A DNA stretch of 6,041 bases from Syntrophorhabdaceae bacterium (GTDB lineage Bacteria > Desulfobacterota > Syntrophorhabdia > Syntrophorhabdales > Syntrophorhabdaceae). Position numbers and translations under genes: made by a program. The notes below the pieces were generated by a model. That model was given only the letters and a program-made list of their open reading frames with translations. It did no database searches and had not been told where the DNA came from. The stretch is from assembly GCA_026416315.1 (NCBI GenBank), contig JAOAFK010000033.1:1-6041 (forward strand), read 5' to 3'. Within the stretch, counting starts at the first letter, position 1. Each line of letters starts with the position of its first letter. Positions 1 through 4,955 of the stretch are shown piece after piece.

Positions 1-380
1 ACCATACAGATTATTATGAAGAAGAGATGGGGTCAGAACTGCACCGGATATTTATCCTTTTTAAATCCCTTATGCCGAGGGAATCCCTTGTGAGTATAAA
101 ACTTACTACAAATAACATTGAAAAAGAACTATCAATCCAGGGCAAAAGGCAAGTAAATATAGATCCAGGTTATATATCATTAGAAAATGTAGTACTTGCC
201 ACAACAAAAAATTATACCCATCGTATCTACCTTGGTGACGGTATATATGGTGATCTGACCCTTATATATAAAAAAGGGACATATAATGCCCTTGAATGGA
301 CATATCCAGACTACGCAAGCAAAAACATTATAGCCATTTTCAATAATTGGAGAAATTTATATAAGAGGAAATTGATATGA
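1..380 (+). CDS. DUF4416 family protein, 3' part (5' end outside window)
   Basis: The reading frame is open from the left edge: in-frame codons from position 3 read HTDYYEEEMG before the first ATG at 27. That ATG is therefore internal and the gene enters from outside. About 125 residues are visible. Family members are, from memory, near 180 residues, so roughly the first 50 are missing. Recognised blocks are the TDYYEEEMG motif, IKLTTNNIE, VNIDPGYISLENVVLATTKN, THRIYLGDGIYGDLTLIY and WTYPDY close to the end. This pattern is characteristic of DUF4416, a conserved family of unknown biochemical function found mainly in Desulfobacterota and neighbouring phyla. No membrane segment or signal peptide is visible in this part. 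The stop overlaps the yicC start in an ATGA (377-380), which indicates co-transcription and probably translational coupling. The family call is from recalled motif similarity; no molecular role can be claimed. Confidence 0.85.
   Translation, partial: HTDYYEEEMGSELHRIFILFKSLMPRESLVSIKLTTNNIEKELSIQGKRQVNIDPGYISLENVVLATTKNYTHRIYLGDGIYGDLTLIYKKGTYNALEWTYPDYASKNIIAIFNNWRNLYKRKLI
365..369 (+). promoter_or_regulatory. Ribosome binding site of yicC
   Basis: GAGGA lies 7 nt before the yicC ATG at 377, inside the last codons of the DUF4416 gene. It supports this start, which also gives the family-typical MIKSMTGF N-terminus. Confidence 0.7.
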
Positions 381-1246
381 TAAAAAGCATGACAGGTTTT
401 TCAAAAATTGAAAAAGAGTTTACAGAGGGTAAGTTTTACGGTGAAGCAAGGTCCCTTAATAACAGATATTTAGAAATAAATTTGAGACTACCGAAATTAG
501 ATTACACATACGAATATAACTTCAGGGAAAGGGTTAAAAAGTACATAAAAAGAGGGAAAATAGATATTGTTATTAAATGGGAAAGGCCAGAATCAATAGT
601 GAGCAATCTGAAAATAAACGAAGACGTAGTTCAAATGTATCTAAAAACAGCAGATTTTTTGAAAAAAAAATATAGATTAAAGGGCTCATTAACAATAGAA
701 AATATCTTTGGTATGAAAGATATTTTTGTATATGAAGAAAACAATAACTTGCCTGAAAATTATCTAACCTCCTCCTTTGAAGAGTTACTTAAAAGATTGG
801 ATGAGGAAAGGAAAAAAGAGGGTAAAATCATTGAAAAAGACTTGATTTCAAGGATTAAAACAATAAGCGCTAAAATAAAAGAAATAGAAAAACAGCTACC
901 AAAAACAATAAAGGCACACGAAAATAGATTAAGAGAAAAGATAAAGGAGGTTACAAAAGATAGTACCTTAGATGAAACAAAAATTTTACAGGAACTTGCT
1001 TTGTATATGGAAAGGATAGATATTTCAGAAGAGACTACAAGGCTAAAGGGTCATCTTAAAAATTTTAAGGAAACCCTTTCTTCAGATGACGCAGTGGGCA
1101 GAAAGCTTGACTTTATCATACAGGAAATGGTAAGGGAGACAAATACCATAGGCAGCAAGGCATGTGATTTTTCCATAAGCGAAAAGGTCGTTCAGATTAA
1201 GGTGGAAATTGAAAAGATGCGTGAACAGGTTCAAAATGTGGAATAA
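377..1246 (+). CDS. yicC: YicC/YloC family endoribonuclease
   Basis: The protein has 289 residues, the usual family length of about 290. The N-terminal YicC-like domain covers about residues 1-155, opening with SMTGF (4-8) and RSLNNRYLEI (25-34), then a stretch around KRGKID (58-63). A charged, probably helical linker (about 140-195) leads into the C-terminal DUF1732 domain (about 205-289). That domain carries the conserved ERIDISEE (212-219), H226, GRKLDFIIQEM (241-251), RETNTIGSKA (253-262) and the terminal REQVQN. E. coli YicC and B. subtilis YloC are reported to be endoribonucleases that act in RNA turnover; that activity is inferred here from family membership. The 'SMTGFS' and 'NNR' spellings differ slightly from the more common SMTGFG and NHR and are probably tolerated variants. 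The start is fixed by the family N-terminus, a GAGGA site and the ATGA overlap with the preceding gene. gmk follows after 35 nt, with no DUF370/remA gene in between. Confidence 0.95.
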   Translation: MIKSMTGFSKIEKEFTEGKFYGEARSLNNRYLEINLRLPKLDYTYEYNFRERVKKYIKRGKIDIVIKWERPESIVSNLKINEDVVQMYLKTADFLKKKYRLKGSLTIENIFGMKDIFVYEENNNLPENYLTSSFEELLKRLDEERKKEGKIIEKDLISRIKTISAKIKEIEKQLPKTIKAHENRLREKIKEVTKDSTLDETKILQELALYMERIDISEETTRLKGHLKNFKETLSSDDAVGRKLDFIIQEMVRETNTIGSKACDFSISEKVVQIKVEIEKMREQVQNVE

Positions 1247-1281
1247 AGATAGATCTCAGTAGATTATTAAAAAAAACATTT

Positions 1282-1863
1282 ATGGAAATAAAAAAAGGCT
1301 TGCTCTTTGTTGTATCAGGGCCTTCTGGTGTGGGCAAAAGTACTTTAATTGAAAAATTTCTAAAAGAGGATAAAAATAGCACTTTTTCTGTCTCTTATAC
1401 AACAAGGGAAAAAAGAGAGCATGAAAAAGAGGGAAAGGATTATTATTTTGTAGACAGGGATACCTTTCTTGAAATGATAAAAAACGGTGAGTTTCTTGAG
1501 TGGGAAACCGTTCACGATAACCTCTATGGAACCCCAAAAAAAGAAATTTTTAATGCCCTAAAAAAAGGTATGGACATATTCCTTGATATAGATGTAAATG
1601 GTGCATTGAAGATAAAAAAGGCTTATCCGTGGGCATGTCTTATATTTGTAGAGCCTCCTTCAAAAGAGGAACTCAAAAAAAGGCTCACCTTGAGGGGAGA
1701 AAAAAACATAGAATTGAGATTGAAAAGGTATGATGAAGAAATTGAAAAAAAACACATATTCGATTATAATGTAATAAACGATAATCTTGAAAGGGCATAT
1801 AAAGATTTTGTAAAAATAATAAAAAATGTTAGGGAGTTAAGATATGGCAAGAATCACTGTTGA
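1282..1863 (+). CDS. gmk: Guanylate kinase
   Basis: Cytoplasmic enzyme that phosphorylates GMP to GDP using ATP, in purine salvage and GTP/dGTP supply. The 193 residues fit the family (about 190-210). The P-loop is GPSGVGKST at 13-21. The GMP-binding segment has S38 and TTR (40-42), followed by EGKDYYFV (50-57), then YGT (82-84) and DIDVNGA (102-108), where most homologues have a glutamine (VQGA or WQGA) instead of Asn106. The lid region contains R134 and R138. The ATG at 1282 gives the normal short lead MEIKKGLLFVVSGPSG. No Shine-Dalgarno is visible before it: the upstream sequence is A-rich (TTAAAAAAAACATTT) and the in-frame upstream codons offer no ATG, GTG or TTG between the yicC stop and this start. 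Translation may rely on coupling to yicC or on an A-rich initiation region. The 3' end overlaps rpoZ by 20 nt. Placement between yicC and rpoZ is a widespread arrangement. Confidence 0.97.
   Translation: MEIKKGLLFVVSGPSGVGKSTLIEKFLKEDKNSTFSVSYTTREKREHEKEGKDYYFVDRDTFLEMIKNGEFLEWETVHDNLYGTPKKEIFNALKKGMDIFLDIDVNGALKIKKAYPWACLIFVEPPSKEELKKRLTLRGEKNIELRLKRYDEEIEKKHIFDYNVINDNLERAYKDFVKIIKNVRELRYGKNHC
1831..1836 (+). promoter_or_regulatory. Ribosome binding site of rpoZ inside gmk
   Basis: AGGGAG sits 7 nt before the rpoZ ATG at 1844, within the gmk coding sequence. It supports the start that yields MARITVEDC and hence the 20-nt overlap with gmk. Confidence 0.65.
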
Positions 1864-2083
1864 AGATTGTATAGATAAGGTAGAAAATAGATTTGAACTC
1901 GTCCATCTATGTGCAAAGAGGGCAAAGCTATTAGCAAAAGGAGAAAAGCCCCTTGTTCAATCCACTAACAGGGAAATAGTGACAGCCTTAAGAGAAATTG
2001 CAGAAGGATATGTCTATTTCGATAAAAAGACTCAAATAGAGAAAAAGGATACACCTTATCAGATATCAAATTTTTCTCCGTGA
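1844..2083 (+). CDS. rpoZ: DNA-directed RNA polymerase subunit omega
   Basis: Small subunit that assists folding and assembly of beta-prime in RNA polymerase. In many bacteria it also contributes to a ppGpp binding site at the beta-prime/omega interface; MAR at the N-terminus is part of that site in E. coli. The 79 residues are within the normal range of about 65-100. The family signature is complete: MARITVEDC (1-9), NRFELV (15-20), a helix around KRAKLLAKG (25-33), and the conserved REIVTALREIAEG (43-55). The C-terminal tail after about residue 60 is variable in the family and here ends in a short polar stretch. The gene starts inside gmk, so nucleotide-pool and polymerase genes are co-expressed. 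Its last 25 bp overlap the 3' end of a glycosyltransferase gene on the other strand. I see no hairpin followed by a T-run just after the stop, so the operon end is not marked by an obvious intrinsic terminator. Confidence 0.96.
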   Translation: MARITVEDCIDKVENRFELVHLCAKRAKLLAKGEKPLVQSTNREIVTALREIAEGYVYFDKKTQIEKKDTPYQISNFSP

Positions 2084-2886
2084 AGGACCTTTTCAGGAAT
2101 TTTCATAAAAAGTTCTGCCTCTTTAATCTTACCCCTTTTATAAGCCCCTTTTGCTACGATAGTGCATTTTTTCTTTAATTCTTCCATTGCCTCTGTTTTC
2201 ATGTCATCGTTTAAGCAATCACTTTGCAAAATCTTTATAATACTTTTTATCCTGAATATATCCATGACCTTGTATCTTTTTGATAATTGATCCTCATGAC
2301 CGCCATTTTTTATAATAAAAGGTTTTTCAATAAAAAGCACTGGATAACGAGAAGTTATCCTTAACCACATATCATAATCTTCACAAACAGGTAATGATTC
2401 ATCAAATAGACCCACAATATCAAATACCTCTCTTTTTATAACTACTGATGATGGACTTATTATGCATAAAGGCAGGCACTTGTCAAATATCCAGCCTGAA
2501 TATTTCTTGTGCTTTTTCTTCTGATTTATTCTTTTGCCGTTTTTAAACCAAATTTCATCTGTATAAGAAACAGAATAACCTCCCTCTTCCATGGCTTCTA
2601 TCTGTGTTTTTAATTTACCCTTTAACCACCTATCATCCACATCAAGAAAGGCTACGTATTTACCTTTTGAGGCCTTAATGCCTTTATTTCTTGCGCTACT
2701 TATACCTCCATTGGGCTTCCAAATATACTTAACAGGCAAATCTTTAATTGCTTCATATGAGCCATCATTAGAACCATCATCCACAATGATAACCTCTTTA
2801 TCTTCAAAACCCTCTTTAAGGACTGATAAAACTGCATCAAGGAGAAAATGCTTTCTATTGAAGGTTGTGATGATTACTGATACCAT
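2059..2886 (-). CDS. Family 2 glycosyltransferase (GT-A fold)
   Basis: 275 residues with a clear N-terminal GT2 domain. It begins VSVIITTFNR, then VDDGS (35-39) for nucleotide-sugar binding, GGISSARNKG (60-69), and FLDVDD (80-85) containing the DxD metal and sugar-nucleotide motif (D82, D84). ED at 169-170 within CEDYDMWLR is the probable catalytic-base region. The C-terminal 50 residues are charged and helical (AKGAYKRGKIKEAELFMKI). No membrane segment is seen, so it probably acts on the cytoplasmic face in making a surface polysaccharide, LPS/O-antigen or glycan. Donor and acceptor cannot be read from the sequence. The ATG lies 18 nt after the encoded CCA of tRNA-Asp, and the leader is pyrimidine-rich with no Shine-Dalgarno. 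The GT2 N-terminus nevertheless makes this start convincing. No other polysaccharide gene is in the window, so it is an isolated accessory gene among housekeeping loci. Its 3' end overlaps rpoZ. Confidence 0.93.
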   Translation of the reverse strand: MVSVIITTFNRKHFLLDAVLSVLKEGFEDKEVIIVDDGSNDGSYEAIKDLPVKYIWKPNGGISSARNKGIKASKGKYVAFLDVDDRWLKGKLKTQIEAMEEGGYSVSYTDEIWFKNGKRINQKKKHKKYSGWIFDKCLPLCIISPSSVVIKREVFDIVGLFDESLPVCEDYDMWLRITSRYPVLFIEKPFIIKNGGHEDQLSKRYKVMDIFRIKSIIKILQSDCLNDDMKTEAMEELKKKCTIVAKGAYKRGKIKEAELFMKIPEKVLHGEKFDI

Positions 2887-2904
2887 AGAAAAAAGGGAGA
2901 AAAA

Positions 2905-2981
<77 letters not shown>

Positions 2982-2988
2982 GTTTAAA

Positions 2989-3063
2989 TGGTAGGCGGAA
3001 CAGGTTTTGAACCTGTGACCCCCGGCTTGTAAGGCCGATGCTCTCCCACTGAGCTACCCGCCC
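2989..3063 (-). tRNA. tRNA-Val(UAC)
   Basis: A 75-nt cloverleaf on the minus strand. The acceptor GGGCGGG faces TCCGCCT. The D stem is GCTC/GAGC. The anticodon stem TCGGC/GCCGG has loop CTTACAA, giving anticodon TAC, which reads valine GUN codons. The variable loop is GGGTC. The T stem ACAGG/CCTGT has loop TTCAAAA. The discriminator is A73, as expected for Val, and CCA is encoded (2989-2991). The acceptor stem has wobble pairs at both ends, G1-U72 and G7-U66; G1-U72 is unusual for an elongator tRNA. It is the first gene of the tRNA transcript, only about 9 nt from the -10 element of a strong promoter. Confidence 0.96.
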
Positions 3064-3072
3064 ACATTGGCT

Positions 3073-3101
3073 AATATAACAACTATTGGCTTAAAAGTCA
3101 A
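3073..3101 (-). promoter_or_regulatory. Sigma70-type promoter of the tRNA-Val/tRNA-Asp unit
   Basis: On the minus strand, TTGACT (3096-3101, 5 of 6 to TTGACA) and TATATT (3073-3078, 5 of 6 to TATAAT) are separated by exactly 17 nt. Transcription would start near 3065-3067, a few nt before the tRNA-Val 5' end at 3063. It lies in the 55-nt gap between the clpX stop and tRNA-Val, so the tRNAs need not depend on clpX read-through. Motif quality and placement make this convincing, but it is untested. Confidence 0.8.
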
Positions 3102-3118
3102 ACATCTTTAAAACTCTT

Positions 3119-4369
3119 TCAGGCAATGTTGGCCTCTTCTTCATATATAAGAATTGGCCTGTCATGGTTGGTAATTACATCTTCGCTTATTACACACTCC
3201 TTTACATTAGTAAGGGATGGAATTTCATACATAATATCGAGCATGACCTTCTCCATAATAGCCCTTAGGCTTCTTGCGCCAGTTTTCTTTTTCATCGCCT
3301 CTTTTGCAATGGCCCTTATGGCACCCTCTGTAAAGGTTAGTTTTACATTTTCAAGCTCGAATAATTTCTTATACTGCTTTGTTATAGCGTTCTTGGGTCT
3401 CTTTAGGATCTCCACAAGGGCATCTTCACTTAGCTCATCAAGGGTTGCAATTATGGGTAATCTTCCGATAAATTCAGGAATGAGCCCATATTTAAGCAAA
3501 TCTTCAGGCTGGATCTCTTTTATCAACTCAGAATATTTTTTATCACGGCCTCCTTCAACGTCCACACCGAATCCTATACCCTTTTTACCTATTCTATTGG
3601 CGATTATGGATTCTATGCCATTGAAAGCACCACCACAGATAAAAAGGATGTTTGTTGTATTGACCCTAATATATTCCTGCTGGGGATGTTTCCTACCACC
3701 TTTAGGTGGGACATTTGCGATGGTTCCCTCTATTATCTTTAGAAGCGCCTGTTGTACGCCTTCTCCTGACACATCCCTTGTAATGGAGGGGCTATCTGTC
3801 TTTCTTGATATCTTGTCTATTTCATCGATGTAGACAATACCTTTTTCAGTTCTTTCAACATTATAGTCTGCTGCCTGTAAAAGATATAGAATGATATTTT
3901 CCACATCCTCACCCACATAGCCTGCTTCAGTAAGGGTTGTGGCATCGGCAATAGTAAATGGCACATGGAGTATCTTTGCAAGGGTCTGGGCCAATAAAGT
4001 CTTTCCTGAACCAGTGGGGCCTATGAGAAGGATGTTACTTTTCTGAATTTCTACATCATCAAAATTGCTCTTTGTCTCTATCCTTTTGTAATGGTTATAG
4101 ACAGCCACCGATAAAACCTTTTTTGCATAATCCTGTCCTATCACATACTCATCGAGAAGCCTGTATATCTCACTTGGTTTTGGCAGTGAAGTCTTAATAT
4201 AGTCAAGCCTTTCTTTTTTTACCTCTTCCTGTATAATTTCATTGCACAAACCCACACACTCATCACAGATATACACCATAGGGCCGGCAATTAATTTTTT
4301 TACCTCATCCTGACTCTTTCCGCAGAAAGAACAGTGCAACTTTATTATCCTCCCGTTCTTTTTAATCAT
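3119..4369 (-). CDS. clpX: ATP-dependent Clp protease ATP-binding subunit ClpX
   Basis: AAA+ unfoldase that recognises tagged substrates, unfolds them and threads them into ClpP. The 416 residues match the family. The N-terminal zinc-binding domain has four cysteines, C13, C16, C35 and C38. The ATPase core has Walker A GPTGSGKT (117-124), Walker B IVYIDEID (178-185, D182 and E183), pore-1 loop GYVG (150-153), the pore-2 segment RDVSGEGVQQ (198-207), RKH (226-228), the arginine-finger region EFIGRLP (299-305) and sensor-2 GARS (364-367). The ClpP-docking loop carries IGF at 265-267, so it should partner with the adjacent ClpP. The start is supported by a GAGGG site 6 nt upstream and the family N-terminus. 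The ATG overlaps the clpP stop by 8 nt (ATGATTAA), which suggests translational coupling. No residue appears to be missing. Downstream comes a tRNA promoter, not the lon gene often found after clpX. Confidence 0.98.
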   Translation of the reverse strand: MIKKNGRIIKLHCSFCGKSQDEVKKLIAGPMVYICDECVGLCNEIIQEEVKKERLDYIKTSLPKPSEIYRLLDEYVIGQDYAKKVLSVAVYNHYKRIETKSNFDDVEIQKSNILLIGPTGSGKTLLAQTLAKILHVPFTIADATTLTEAGYVGEDVENIILYLLQAADYNVERTEKGIVYIDEIDKISRKTDSPSITRDVSGEGVQQALLKIIEGTIANVPPKGGRKHPQQEYIRVNTTNILFICGGAFNGIESIIANRIGKKGIGFGVDVEGGRDKKYSELIKEIQPEDLLKYGLIPEFIGRLPIIATLDELSEDALVEILKRPKNAITKQYKKLFELENVKLTFTEGAIRAIAKEAMKKKTGARSLRAIMEKVMLDIMYEIPSLTNVKECVISEDVITNHDRPILIYEEEANIA

Positions 4370-4955
4370 GTATATCCCTCTTTTCCACTATTTTGTCTAT
4401 AATTCCATAATCGAGCGCTTGCTGGGCTGTCATATAGAAATCCCTCTCAGTATCAGCCTCTATTCTTTCTAAAGGCTGACCTGTATGTTTTGTAAGTATT
4501 TTATTTAATTCCTGGCGCATCCTCAAAATTTCCCTCGCCTGTATGTTTATGTCTGTTGCTTGACCCTGAACACCACCTAAGGGTTGATGAATCAGTATCC
4601 TTGAATGAGGAAGGGCATATCTTTTTCCTTTTGCACCCCCTGCGAGCAATACAGCACTCATACTTGCCGCTTGACCGATACACATAGTTACTACAGCCGG
4701 TTTAATATATTGCATGGTATCATATATGGCGAGGCCGCTTGTTATTATACCACCTGGGCTGTTGATATACAAAAAGATATCTTTTGAAGGATCCTCTGAT
4801 TCAAGAAAAAGAAGTTGGGCAATAACAATATTTGCTACATTGTCATCTATAGGTGAGCCTAAAAAAATTATCCGCTCTTTAAGTAACCTCGAATAAATAT
4901 CATATGCCCTCTCTCCCCTTCCATCTCTTTCAATAACTATTGGAATGAGGGTCAT
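4362..4955 (-). CDS. clpP: ATP-dependent Clp protease proteolytic subunit ClpP
   Basis: Serine peptidase that forms the double-heptamer degradation chamber loaded by ClpX. The length of 197 residues is normal. The catalytic triad is visible: S98 in GQAASMS (94-100), H123 in ILIHQP (120-125) and D172 in ERDFYMT (170-176). Other conserved parts are IVIERDGRGERAYDIYSRLL (6-25, the N-terminal gate region), RIIFLG (28-33), INSPGG (64-69, the oxyanion-hole glycines) and GIIDKI near the C-terminus. The residue after SM in the active-site helix is Ser100, where Gly or Ala is more usual; this should not impair catalysis. A perfect AAGGAG lies 5 nt before the ATG. The ATG overlaps the tig stop as ATGA (4952-4955), and the 3' end overlaps clpX by 8 nt, so tig, clpP and clpX form one unit. 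Only a few residues precede IVIERDGRGER, so processing of the N-terminus is probably minimal. Confidence 0.98.
   Translation of the reverse strand: MTLIPIVIERDGRGERAYDIYSRLLKERIIFLGSPIDDNVANIVIAQLLFLESEDPSKDIFLYINSPGGIITSGLAIYDTMQYIKPAVVTMCIGQAASMSAVLLAGGAKGKRYALPHSRILIHQPLGGVQGQATDINIQAREILRMRQELNKILTKHTGQPLERIEADTERDFYMTAQQALDYGIIDKIVEKRDIHD
4376..4380 (-). promoter_or_regulatory. Ribosome binding site of clpX
   Basis: GAGGG on the minus strand, 6 nt before the clpX ATG, lies inside the 3' end of clpP. It decides the start at 4369. Confidence 0.7.

Noticed and set aside
27..380. A complete 117-residue gene starting at the ATG at 27
   Set aside because: The frame continues upstream to the window edge with conserved residues (HTDYYEEE), so the ATG is internal to a truncated DUF4416 gene.
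1280..1537. Open minus-strand frame opposite the gmk P-loop region
   Set aside because: A shadow of the strongly conserved gmk frame, with no plausible start context.
2889..2904. T-rich stretch after tRNA-Asp as an intrinsic terminator
   Set aside because: The T-run is broken by CTCCC and there is no dedicated hairpin before it; only the tRNA's own folded arms precede it. A terminator cannot be excluded but is not supported.
3126..3833. Open plus-strand frame of 235 codons opposite clpX
   Set aside because: It lies wholly inside the well-supported clpX gene, has a serine- and phenylalanine-rich composition typical of an antisense shadow, and shows no recognisable domain or ribosome binding site.
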